Of a stretch of 64,000 nt of DNA, positions 46,535 to 54,151 are shown one piece after another. Numbering within the stretch: the first letter of the stretch is position 1; every line of letters starts with the position of its first letter. The DNA comes from Pseudooceanicola lipolyticus (GTDB lineage: Bacteria; Pseudomonadota; Alphaproteobacteria; Rhodobacterales; Rhodobacteraceae). A model generated the notes under the pieces. It ran no database searches and was not told where the DNA came from. It saw only the letters and a program-made list of their open reading frames with translations. Where the stretch lies: positions 1 through 64,000 of the forward strand of contig NZ_PGTB01000007.1 in the NCBI RefSeq assembly GCF_002786325.1. Direction: 5' to 3'. The translations under genes were made by a program, and so were the position numbers.

Positions 46535-47521
46535 TCAGATTTCCACGACCACCTTGCCGATAGCTTTGCCGCTTTGCAGCCGGCCATAGGCCTGCCCGGT
46601 CTTGGCAAAGGTGAAGGACGGCTGATCCAGCAGCGGTTTCACCGCACCGGCGTCAGCCAGTTGCGCAAGCTCGGCAAGGATCTTGCCGTGAACCTCGCGG
46701 CCATGGTCATGCAGCATCGGCAGCAGCATGAAGACGATGTGCAGCGACAGCCCTTTGAAATGCGCCGGGGACAGGTCGATTTCCGACAGCGCGACCGTGG
46801 TGACAACCTGCGCATTCAACGCCGCCGCCGCGAAGGAATTGGTCAGGTTGGCGCCGCCGACGCTGTCGAAGACGGCATCGAACCCCGCGCCGCCGGTGTG
46901 GCTGCCCACGTACGCCTCGATCTCTTCGGACTTGAAGTCGATCGGCCGCGCGCCGAAGCCTTCGATCACCGCAAGCTGATCGGCACCGGTTCCGGTGGCC
47001 GAGACCTCGGCCCCGAGATGGCGCGCCAGCTGCACGGCGATATGCCCCACGCCGCCGGCGCCGCCCTGAACCAGCACCTTCTGCCCCGCGGTCACGCCGG
47101 CACGGTCCAGCCCCTCCCAGGCGGTGATGCCGACCAGCGGCAAGGCCGCGGCTTCGCGCATGGAGTGCGATTTCGGCTTGTGGGCGATCAGCCGGGCATC
47201 GGCGGGAATGAATTCGGCCAGCGCCCCTTGCAGGTCGGCAAGACCGCCGGCGCAGCCATAGACCTCGTCCCCTACCTGGTAGCCGGTCACGCCATCGCCG
47301 ATCTCTTCCACGATGCCGGCGAAATCCATGCCAAGAATGGCCGGCAGCGCGGGCGACAGGGGCAGGTCGCGGCCCATGTTCTTGATCATCGTGTCGATCG
47401 TGTTGACGCTGGTCGCCTTGACGCGAACCAGGACCTGGCCGGGGCCCGCCATCGGACGCGGGAGATCGGTTTCGTCGAAGGACGCGTCAGGCCCGTAGGC
47501 GTTCAGGGTCATGGCTTTCAT
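46535..47521 (-). CDS. Zinc-independent quinone oxidoreductase (MDR family)
   Basis: 328 residues, cytoplasmic NADPH-dependent oxidoreductase. The N-terminal GroES-like domain shows MKAMTLNAYGPDASFDETDLP and GMDFAGIVEEIGDGV. The Rossmann part shows VLVQGGAGGVGHIAVQLARHLGAEV, with the AxxGxxG-type turn. The structural-zinc Cys cluster of true alcohol dehydrogenases is absent. Substrates of this subgroup are quinones or enals; the exact one is unknown. The ATG at 47521 has CAGGAGCTGACC upstream. It is divergent from the 2-oxoacid dehydrogenase operon. Confidence 0.88.
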   Translation of the reverse strand: MKAMTLNAYGPDASFDETDLPRPMAGPGQVLVRVKATSVNTIDTMIKNMGRDLPLSPALPAILGMDFAGIVEEIGDGVTGYQVGDEVYGCAGGLADLQGALAEFIPADARLIAHKPKSHSMREAAALPLVGITAWEGLDRAGVTAGQKVLVQGGAGGVGHIAVQLARHLGAEVSATGTGADQLAVIEGFGARPIDFKSEEIEAYVGSHTGGAGFDAVFDSVGGANLTNSFAAAALNAQVVTTVALSEIDLSPAHFKGLSLHIVFMLLPMLHDHGREVHGKILAELAQLADAGAVKPLLDQPSFTFAKTGQAYGRLQSGKAIGKVVVEI

Positions 47522-47661
47522 TGGTCAGCTCCTGTGTGTTGTTTGGATCCGAGATACAGGCCAATCGATCCGGAGATAATGGCTCAGATTATGAGTTCAG
47601 TTTTTTGATTTGGAATATAATTGAGGTGAGCGCGGCCCCCTGCCTCACGCGGCAACCCGAC

Positions 47662-47690
47662 CTGTCTCAACCTGACTCACGATGAGACAG
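47662..47690. promoter_or_regulatory. Inverted-repeat operator upstream of the 2-oxoacid dehydrogenase operon
   Basis: Perfect 8-bp arms CTGTCTCA (47662-47669) and TGAGACAG (47683-47690), 13 bp apart, so the centres are 21 bp, about two helical turns, apart. It lies 116 bp upstream of the first structural gene and 141 bp upstream of the divergent oxidoreductase start, a typical place for an AcoR-like activator to bind. Confidence 0.6.
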
Positions 47691-47806
47691 ATAAGCTCTC
47701 GCGGCGCCTTGGCAGGCGTCGGAAGATTGCCCGAACCTCTGCCCCGATGAACCCTCTGCCCAGTGTTCGAGGCGGCAATCCCGCCGCACATGACAGGGAG
47801 GAGTTC

Positions 47807-48796
47807 ATGGCACCTACACGCGACGAACAGCATTGGATGTATCGCAACATGGTCACGAGCCGTCGGTTCGAAGAGACCATCGCGAAGATCTATTTCGAAG
47901 GAAAGACGCCCGCGTTCAACATGGCAAACGGGCCGATCCCGGGCGAGATGCACCTGTCCGACGGGCAGGAGCCGGTGGCGGTGGGGGTCTGTGCACACCT
48001 GACTCCCGAGGATGTGGTCACGGCCACCCACCGCCCCCACCATCAGGCGATCGCCAAAGGCGTGGATCTGAACAAGATGGCGGCCGAGATCTTTGGCAAG
48101 GCAACCGGGCTTTCCGGCGGACGCGGCGGGCATATGCATCTGTTCGATGCGGATGTGAACTTTGCCTGCTCGGGTATCATCGCGCAGGGCATGGGGCCGG
48201 CCGTGGGCGCCGCGCTCAGCCGCAAGATGCAGGGCAAGCCGGGCGTGGCCGTGGCCTTTGTCGGCGAAGGCGCGGTGAACCAGGGCGGCTGGCACGAGGC
48301 GATGAACCTCGCCGCCGTGTGGAATCTGCCCTTCGTCTGCGTGATCGAGGACAACGCCTGGGGCATCTCGGTGGCCAAGTCCGCGGCAACCGCGGTGCCC
48401 ACCAACGATGTGCGCGCGGCGGCCTATGGCATTCCCGGCACCCGTGTCGAGGGCAATGACCCCTTCGCCATTTACGCGGCCGCCGGCGAGGCCATCGCCC
48501 GCGCCCGAAACGGCGAGGGCCCGTCGCTGATCGAGGTGGAGACCTATCGGCTTGCCGGGCACTTCATGGGCGACGCCGAGGGCTATCGTCCGGAAGGCGA
48601 AAAGGATGGCCTGTTCGAGAAGGACCCGATCCCTGCAATGCGCGCCCGTTTGCTCGCCGATGGTGCGGCCAGCGAGGCGGAGCTTGCCGCCATCGAGCGC
48701 GAGGCCGAGGCCCGCGTCGAAACGGCCATCACGTTCGCCCGCGACAGCGCGGAACCGGCGCCCGAAGACGCGCTGACCGCCGTCTTTGCAGCCTGA
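47807..48796 (+). CDS. acoA: 2-oxoacid/acetoin dehydrogenase E1 component, alpha subunit
   Basis: 329 residues. A thiamine-diphosphate-dependent E1 alpha subunit. The cofactor motif lies at about residues 153-183 (GEGAVNQGGWHEAMNLAAVW...IEDN), and SGGRGGHMHLFDAD is the common alpha-subunit loop. With the beta subunit it decarboxylates a 2-oxoacid or acetoin and passes the acyl group to the lipoyl protein. The ATG at 47807 is chosen because AGGGAGGAGTT precedes it. The operon with an AcoR-like regulator and lipoate ligase resembles acetoin dehydrogenase systems, but pyruvate or a branched-chain acid cannot be excluded. Confidence 0.88.
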   Translation: MAPTRDEQHWMYRNMVTSRRFEETIAKIYFEGKTPAFNMANGPIPGEMHLSDGQEPVAVGVCAHLTPEDVVTATHRPHHQAIAKGVDLNKMAAEIFGKATGLSGGRGGHMHLFDADVNFACSGIIAQGMGPAVGAALSRKMQGKPGVAVAFVGEGAVNQGGWHEAMNLAAVWNLPFVCVIEDNAWGISVAKSAATAVPTNDVRAAAYGIPGTRVEGNDPFAIYAAAGEAIARARNGEGPSLIEVETYRLAGHFMGDAEGYRPEGEKDGLFEKDPIPAMRARLLADGAASEAELAAIEREAEARVETAITFARDSAEPAPEDALTAVFAA

Positions 48797-48810
48797 AGGG
48801 AGGAAAACCA

Positions 48811-49839
48811 ATGACCAAATCGAACGAGAGAAAACTGACCATCGCCCGCGCCATGGCCGAGGCCACGGCGCAGGAAATGCGGCTGGACCCCAGCGTCTTT
48901 GTCATGGGCGAGGACATCGCAGCCCTTGGTGGCGTCTATGGCAACACCCGCGGCCTGCTTGAGGAATTCGGCCCCGAGCGTATCCGCGACACGCCGATCT
49001 CCGAGACCGCCTTCATCGGTGCCGCCGTCGGTGCCGCACAGGACGGGATGCGCCCGGTGGTGGAACTGATGTTCGTGGACTTCTTCGGCGTCTGTTTCGA
49101 CGCGATTTACAACCTGATGGCCAAGAACATCTATTTCTCCGGCGGCAACCTGAAGGTGCCGATGGTGCTGATGACCTCGACCGGCGGCGGCTATTCCGAC
49201 GGCGGGCAGCATTCGCAATGCCTTTACGGCACGTTTGCGCATCTGCCGGGAATGAAGGTGGTGGCGCCGTCCAACGCCTATGACGCCAAGGGGTTGATGA
49301 CCGCCGCGATGCGCGACGACAGTCCGGTGGTCTACATGTACCACAAGGGCTTGCAGGGCATGGGCTGGCTGGGCACCGAGCCCGCCGCCACGGTGCACGT
49401 GCCCGAGGAACGCTATACGCTCGAGATCGGCAAGGCCAAGGTCGTGCGCCAGGGCAAGGACGTCACCATTGTCAGCCTCGGTATGGGAGTGCACAACGCG
49501 CTGAAGGCCGCGAAGAAACTCGAGGCCGATGGCGTCAGTGCCGAGGTCGTGGACCTTGTCAGCCTGGTGCCGCTCGACCGCGACACGATCCGGGCCAGCG
49601 TCGCCAAGACCGGCCGGCTGATTGTCGTGGACGAGGATTACCAGAGTTATGGCGTCTCGGGCGAGGTGATCGCCAGCGTGACCGAGCATGACATCTCGGT
49701 CCTGAAGGCCGCGCCCAAGCGGGTTGCCTTCCCCGACGTGCCGATCCCGTTCGCCCGCGTGATGGAGCAGCACTGCTTGCCGAATCCGGTCAAGATCGTC
49801 GCCGCGTGGCGCGACATGTCGGCGATGCAGCCCGCCTGA
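48811..49839 (+). CDS. acoB: 2-oxoacid/acetoin dehydrogenase E1 component, beta subunit
   Basis: 342 residues. Transketolase-like beta subunit, with VFVMGEDIAALGGVYGNTRGL, RIRDTPISETAFIGAAVGAA and EVVDLVSLVPLDRDTI, followed by the C-terminal VDEDYQSYGVSGEV. It forms the heterotetramer with the alpha subunit encoded 14 bp upstream. A GAAGGGAGGAAAACC ribosome-binding site precedes it. The next gene is 73 bp downstream in the same operon. Confidence 0.9.
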   Translation: MTKSNERKLTIARAMAEATAQEMRLDPSVFVMGEDIAALGGVYGNTRGLLEEFGPERIRDTPISETAFIGAAVGAAQDGMRPVVELMFVDFFGVCFDAIYNLMAKNIYFSGGNLKVPMVLMTSTGGGYSDGGQHSQCLYGTFAHLPGMKVVAPSNAYDAKGLMTAAMRDDSPVVYMYHKGLQGMGWLGTEPAATVHVPEERYTLEIGKAKVVRQGKDVTIVSLGMGVHNALKAAKKLEADGVSAEVVDLVSLVPLDRDTIRASVAKTGRLIVVDEDYQSYGVSGEVIASVTEHDISVLKAAPKRVAFPDVPIPFARVMEQHCLPNPVKIVAAWRDMSAMQPA

Positions 49840-49912
49840 TCCCCACCTCACCACTCACGGAGCCCACCGGGGGCAGGCGGTGCCTGTCCCCGAACAGAGA
49901 AGGACAATCCAC

Positions 49913-50146
49913 ATGGCAACAGACATCACCATCCCCACGGACCTCTGGGAAGAAGACGAGGACTGCGTCATCACCGGCTGGCTCGTCGATGACGGCGCGG
50001 CGGTCGAGGAGGGCGCGCTGGTGGCCGAAATCATGACCGCCAAGGTGCAATACGAGGTGCACGCCCCGGCCGCTGGCAGCGTCAGGATCACCGAAGAGGC
50101 TGACGCGGTCGTCGCCAAGGGCGCGGTCATCGGGCGGATCGAATGA
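49913..50146 (+). CDS. Free-standing lipoyl carrier domain protein
   Basis: 77 residues, a single biotinyl/lipoyl domain. The lipoylated Lys is Lys44 in EIMTAKVQYEVHAP. Usually this domain is fused to the E2 catalytic core; here it is its own protein. It carries the acyl group from E1 to the separate E2 encoded next, and would be modified by the lipoate ligase at the end of the operon. The ATG at 49913 follows GAGAAGGACAATCCAC. Its stop overlaps the next start (ATGA, 4 bp). Confidence 0.9.
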   Translation: MATDITIPTDLWEEDEDCVITGWLVDDGAAVEEGALVAEIMTAKVQYEVHAPAAGSVRITEEADAVVAKGAVIGRIE

Positions 50147-50823
50147 GCGGCGCGGCCAAGATCGTTCCGCTGAAAGGCGTGCGCGGCATGATCGCCGACC
50201 GGATGGTGGAAAGCCTGCAAACGGCGGCGCAGCTGACCCATCACGGCAGCGCCGATGCCTCGGCGCTCCTGGCCGAAAAGGCGCGGCTGGCGGAGGCCGG
50301 GACGAAGGTCTCGGTCGAAGATCTGCTGATGCTGGCCGTGGTGCGAGCGCTCCGGTCGGTGCCCGATGCCAATGGCCGGGTCGAGGGGCGCGAGGTCAAG
50401 CTGTCGGAGGCGGTCGATCTGTCGGTCGCCATCGCGCTGCCGGGCAATCTGCTGGTGGCCCCGGCGATTTTCGGCGCCGAGAAGATGGGGGTGAGCGCGC
50501 TGCGCGCTGCCCGGCAGGACCTGGCCAGGCGGGCGAAGGCCAACAAGCTGAGCGTGACCGAGATGACCGGTGGCACCTTCACCGTCTCGAACCTTGGGCT
50601 GACGCGGGTCGAGCATTTCACACCTATCATCAACGCGCCGCAAATCTGCATTCTCGGCATCGGCCGCGTGACCGACCGCGCCGTGCGCGCGCCGGACAGC
50701 GGGATCGCGCTGCGCCCCCATGTCGGCCTGTCGCTGACCTTCGATCACCGCGCGCTTGACGGCGCCCCGGCGGGCGACTTGCTGACGGCGATCTGCGAAG
50801 AAATCGAGGCGATACGGGCATGA
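50143..50823 (+). CDS. 2-oxoacid dehydrogenase E2 core, catalytic domain only
   Basis: 226 residues, only the acyltransferase (chloramphenicol-acetyltransferase-like) domain. The active site is TFDHRALDGAPAGD, and the fold elements VSVEDLLMLAVVRAL and GGTFTVSNLGL are typical. It has no N-terminal lipoyl domain or E1/E3-binding segment, so it must use the free lipoyl protein encoded just upstream. It opens directly at the overlapping stop of that gene, and its own stop overlaps the lipoate ligase start, so the three are translationally coupled. How E1 and E3 dock without a binding domain is unclear. Confidence 0.88.
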   Translation: MSGAAKIVPLKGVRGMIADRMVESLQTAAQLTHHGSADASALLAEKARLAEAGTKVSVEDLLMLAVVRALRSVPDANGRVEGREVKLSEAVDLSVAIALPGNLLVAPAIFGAEKMGVSALRAARQDLARRAKANKLSVTEMTGGTFTVSNLGLTRVEHFTPIINAPQICILGIGRVTDRAVRAPDSGIALRPHVGLSLTFDHRALDGAPAGDLLTAICEEIEAIRA

Positions 50824-51518
50824 GCACTGCACTGCGGGTGGTGCCGACGGTGGCCGAGGGTCTGGCGTTGGAGGCGGAGGCTTTCGACGGCACCGGCCCG
50901 CCGGTGCGGCTCTGGATGGCGCAAGCTCGGGCGCTGGTTTGTCCGGCGGCCTTTCGACGCAAGCGCGGCTTTGACGCCGCCGCGCGGACCACGGCCGCGC
51001 GGAACTGGCCGCTGCATTTGCGGCCAACCGGCGGAGGAGCCGTGCCGCAGGGGCCGGGGGTGCTGAACCTCGCGCTGGCTTTCACCGCTGGGCCCGAATT
51101 TGGCATCGAAGCGGGCTACCACCTGGTCACCGATGTCATCCGCCACGCGCTTGGCCCCTTCGGCCGCAGCCTCGCCACCGGCGCCACGCCGGACAGCTTC
51201 TGCGACGGCGCCTGGAACCTCTCGGTGGCGGGGCGGAAGCTCGTCGGCACCGCGCAGCGTATCCGCCCCGCCAGCGGGGGGCGGCGCCGCGTTCTTGTGC
51301 ACGCGCTAATCCTCTTGGAGGGCGATCTTTCGGCCGGCGTCGAGGCGGTAAACGGGCTGCATGCGGACCTTGGCCTGCCGCGGGTGACGGACCAGGCCCA
51401 TACGACCCTTGCGCATGTCTTTGGGCCGGAGGCAGCCGAGCCTGCACAGCTTGCCAGACACCTCGCGGCCCACGCGGCGCAAGCGCTCGCCCCGCCGCCG
51501 GCGATCTTCGCCGCCTGA
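50820..51518 (+). CDS. Lipoate-protein ligase family protein
   Basis: 232 residues. LplA/LipB-type fold, shown by RPTGGGAVPQGPGVLNLALAF and the lysine motif VAGRKLVGTAQRI. It probably attaches lipoate to the free lipoyl protein encoded two genes upstream. It is translationally coupled to the E2 core (4-bp overlap). No accessory LplA C-terminal domain is seen, so it could also use octanoyl-ACP or free lipoate via a separate activator. It is the last gene of the operon and convergent with the AcoR-like regulator. Confidence 0.85.
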   Translation: MSTALRVVPTVAEGLALEAEAFDGTGPPVRLWMAQARALVCPAAFRRKRGFDAAARTTAARNWPLHLRPTGGGAVPQGPGVLNLALAFTAGPEFGIEAGYHLVTDVIRHALGPFGRSLATGATPDSFCDGAWNLSVAGRKLVGTAQRIRPASGGRRRVLVHALILLEGDLSAGVEAVNGLHADLGLPRVTDQAHTTLAHVFGPEAAEPAQLARHLAAHAAQALAPPPAIFAA

Positions 51519-51740
51519 ATTCACCACCGCTTGGAGCAGGGCGCGACGCCGATGCGGAGCAGGGGATAGGCAGGTCAGAGGCATTGCCGCCCCCTCCGCC
51601 GGCCGATTTTGCCAATCGGTGGGGCGTGGCGAGGCCACCGCCTCCGACAAGGCGACACCCTATATCCGGTGGTGCCGGAGGGGCCGTGGCCGCCGAAGCT
51701 CTCCTAAAAGGCCGGGTTCAACTGTTTCCGAGACTGCCGG

Positions 51741-53573
51741 TCAGGATGGCCGGATCAACCTGTGCCGCTTGATCTTGCGGTTGATGGTCGCGCGGCTCAT
51801 GCCGAGGCGCCGCGCGGCTTCGCTGACGTTCCAGCCGCTGGATGTCAGGGCATCGCGGATCTGCGTGGCCTCGTCATAGACCAGCCGAGGTGCCCGCGCG
51901 GCGGGGGGCGCGGCAGCAATCGCCGCACCCGCGGCGATCGAGGTCGGGCGCAGGTCGACCGGGGTGAGGCGGTCATTCGATGCGGTCATCAGCGCGCGCG
52001 ACAGGGCCGCACTCAATTCACGGACATTGCCAGGAAAGGGGTGCGCGCGGATCATCGCGGCGGCCTCGTCGCTGAGGTCGACCTGACGGCCGGCGATCTT
52101 GGTGGCGAGAACCTGTGCCAGCATCTCGGGATGCGCGCGCTCTCTGAGCGGTGGCAGCGCAACCCGCGCCCCGGCGATCAGGTAGTAGAGGTCATCGCGG
52201 AAGCGCCCCTCTGCCACCGCATCGAGCAAGGGCTGGCGGCTCAGGCCAACGATCCTTGGCTGCGCGCCATCTTCCCCCTGCCGGTCGGCCTCCACCTCGT
52301 CCAATTGCCTGCGGAGCTCCGCCTGCGCCTCGGACGGCATCTCGGCAATGTTGTCCAGCAGCACCGACGCCCTGTCCTGCGCCGCTTCGGGCATCAGCGA
52401 CAGGATCCGCGCCTGCGACAGAACACTGCGCAGAGCGTCGATATCCGCCGCCGTGCCGCCCATCGTGGCGCAATCGATCTTGAGCACGGGCGAGGTGCCT
52501 GCCAGTGCCGCGATCAGCGCCGACTTGCCCGTGCCGGTCTCGCCCTCGACAAGGAAGGGCATCGCCGCACGAAACAGCATCTTCGCCTCTGCGCAACGCG
52601 CCGCCATCAGCTTGCAGCCCGTCGCGAGTTCCAGCAGCGAGGGCGGCAGCCGACGTCGCCGGGGCGGCGAGGCGGGGCGGGCGGTGCGGGGCAGGGGAGC
52701 GGCTGTTTTCGGCAGCACAGCAGACAGCGTCATCGCCCGGCCCGTCGTCGTGGGTATCGAAAGCACACGCTCCGGCACCTTCGCCAGCGTGTCGCTGTCC
52801 ATATCGAAAACCGCCTGGAAGGGCTGCCCCTTCAGCTTCCCGGGCGCGCGGTCACCGACGATCCGCTGCACCGCGGATGTCGCGCCAAGGATGATCCCGG
52901 CTTCATCGACCGCGATCAGCCCGCCTCCCGACAGCGGCTGCCCCTCAGCGCCGGAGGACACTGATATGATCATGCTGTCCGCGAAATGCTGTTCGAACAG
53001 CTGGTGCTGGATGCGCTCGGCCGCGGTGTCGAGAAACTGGCGGGCAAAATAATGCTCCGCCGCGTTCCCGTTTTCGAAGGTGACGAGGTTTACCGCCCCA
53101 ACGAGCGCCCCCTCGGCATCGAAGATCGGCGCGCCGGTGCAGGCAAAGGGCTTGAGCCGCGCATAGAAATGATCGGCCCCGCCAACGGTAAAGGCACGGC
53201 CCGCGCGCAGGGCCATCGCGACGCCGTTCGTCCCGGCCACCCGTTCATCCCAGCAGGACCCCAGCGCGATGCCGTTCCAGTCTTCGGCGCCCCGCCACGG
53301 TCCGGCCATTTCCAGCCGCACCAGAACGCCATCGGCATCCGTAACGACCAGACACCGTTTGCCATCGCCTGCGAACGATGCCAGCTGGCGGAAAAAGCCC
53401 TGCCTGCCGCCGGTCCGTTCGGTTATCTGCTCAAGCCGCGGCGCGATCTCGCTGGCTTGCAGGCGCAGAATCGGCCGCGCCGCATCCCGGGTGAGCCTGT
53501 GCTGCCGCTCGCAGCGGTCCCACGAGGCCGCGATCTGCTCGCGGGTGAAAGCGTCTGGCATGTCTCCGATCAT
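51741..53573 (-). CDS. AcoR-like Fis-family regulator, AAA+ domain lacking the GAFTGA loop
   Basis: 610 residues. N-terminal GAF-type sensor (about 55-190, including GSCWDERVAGTNGVAMALR), a PAS-like segment (about 215-290), an AAA+ domain (about 315-545) and a Fis-type helix-turn-helix at the C-terminus (NVSEAARRLGMSRATINRKI). Walker A is GETGTGKSA (344-352), Walker B is VLLDNIAEMP, and LPPLRER is present. Between Walker A and Walker B there is no GAFTGA sigma-54 contact loop, so it probably cannot open sigma-54 promoters. Likely regulator of the dehydrogenase operon. The start at 53573 is chosen for the GGAGGAGAC just upstream. Confidence 0.85.
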   Translation of the reverse strand: MIGDMPDAFTREQIAASWDRCERQHRLTRDAARPILRLQASEIAPRLEQITERTGGRQGFFRQLASFAGDGKRCLVVTDADGVLVRLEMAGPWRGAEDWNGIALGSCWDERVAGTNGVAMALRAGRAFTVGGADHFYARLKPFACTGAPIFDAEGALVGAVNLVTFENGNAAEHYFARQFLDTAAERIQHQLFEQHFADSMIISVSSGAEGQPLSGGGLIAVDEAGIILGATSAVQRIVGDRAPGKLKGQPFQAVFDMDSDTLAKVPERVLSIPTTTGRAMTLSAVLPKTAAPLPRTARPASPPRRRRLPPSLLELATGCKLMAARCAEAKMLFRAAMPFLVEGETGTGKSALIAALAGTSPVLKIDCATMGGTAADIDALRSVLSQARILSLMPEAAQDRASVLLDNIAEMPSEAQAELRRQLDEVEADRQGEDGAQPRIVGLSRQPLLDAVAEGRFRDDLYYLIAGARVALPPLRERAHPEMLAQVLATKIAGRQVDLSDEAAAMIRAHPFPGNVRELSAALSRALMTASNDRLTPVDLRPTSIAAGAAIAAAPPAARAPRLVYDEATQIRDALTSSGWNVSEAARRLGMSRATINRKIKRHRLIRPS

Positions 53574-54151
53574 GTCTCCTCCGCCCCGGATGTTACGCCA
53601 AGGCCGCCATGATCTCCAAAACCAATCTTCAGGTTTGCCCGCCGTGCCGGTCAACTCGTGGATCGCATCCATCATCTTGGCTCGGGATCGACGTCGTTGG
53701 CCGCCGCTGCCACCGGGCCGAGGTCTGCCTGGTCGTTCGGCACCGCGACGCTGTGTCTCCGCCATTTGGCCTGGGTTTCGAGCATCGGGTGACCCACCTT
53801 TTCCGGCGGCATCCCGGAGAGGTCAGTCTGCGCGAGATGGATCAACTGGAACCTGCCGGACGGCAGGCCTTCGACGGCGAAACCGCACCGTTTGCCGTCG
53901 CCCTGCAACGCCTGCGGGGCGCCTCTGACGCCCGTCAAACGCGGTTCCGAATGACTCCACCCGGCGACGGTGATGCGGGTCCGATCTGAGCCCACAACCC
54001 ATCACTCACAGGGTATCAAATATTCGCGCTGAAGGAAAAAAAATTCTGGGAATAGACGGTTAGGCATCCCATCTTTAAGATAGAGACCAGCCGCCAGTGG
54101 CTTTTCATTACGTTCGGCGGCGTCGCCAATCCCGTGAATGGAGAAACCACG
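53574..54151. other. Intergenic region between the regulator and prkA
   Basis: 578 bp. Frames on both strands (53609-53989 plus, 53672-53995 minus) show no recognisable domain and lack clear starts. A ribosome-binding sequence ATGGAGAAACCACG lies at its end before prkA. The promoter of the stress operon is probably within 54000-54130, where the DNA becomes AT-rich. Confidence 0.4.

Noticed and set aside
47690-47806. Possible sigma-54 promoter GG-N10-GC at about 47770
   Set aside because: Only the GG/GC spacing fits; surrounding bases do not match TGGCAC-N5-TTGC and the start would fall on the ribosome-binding site.
53609-53995. Frames of about 105-125 codons on both strands between the AcoR-like gene and prkA
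   Set aside because: No family similarity, overlapping each other and no clear initiation sites.
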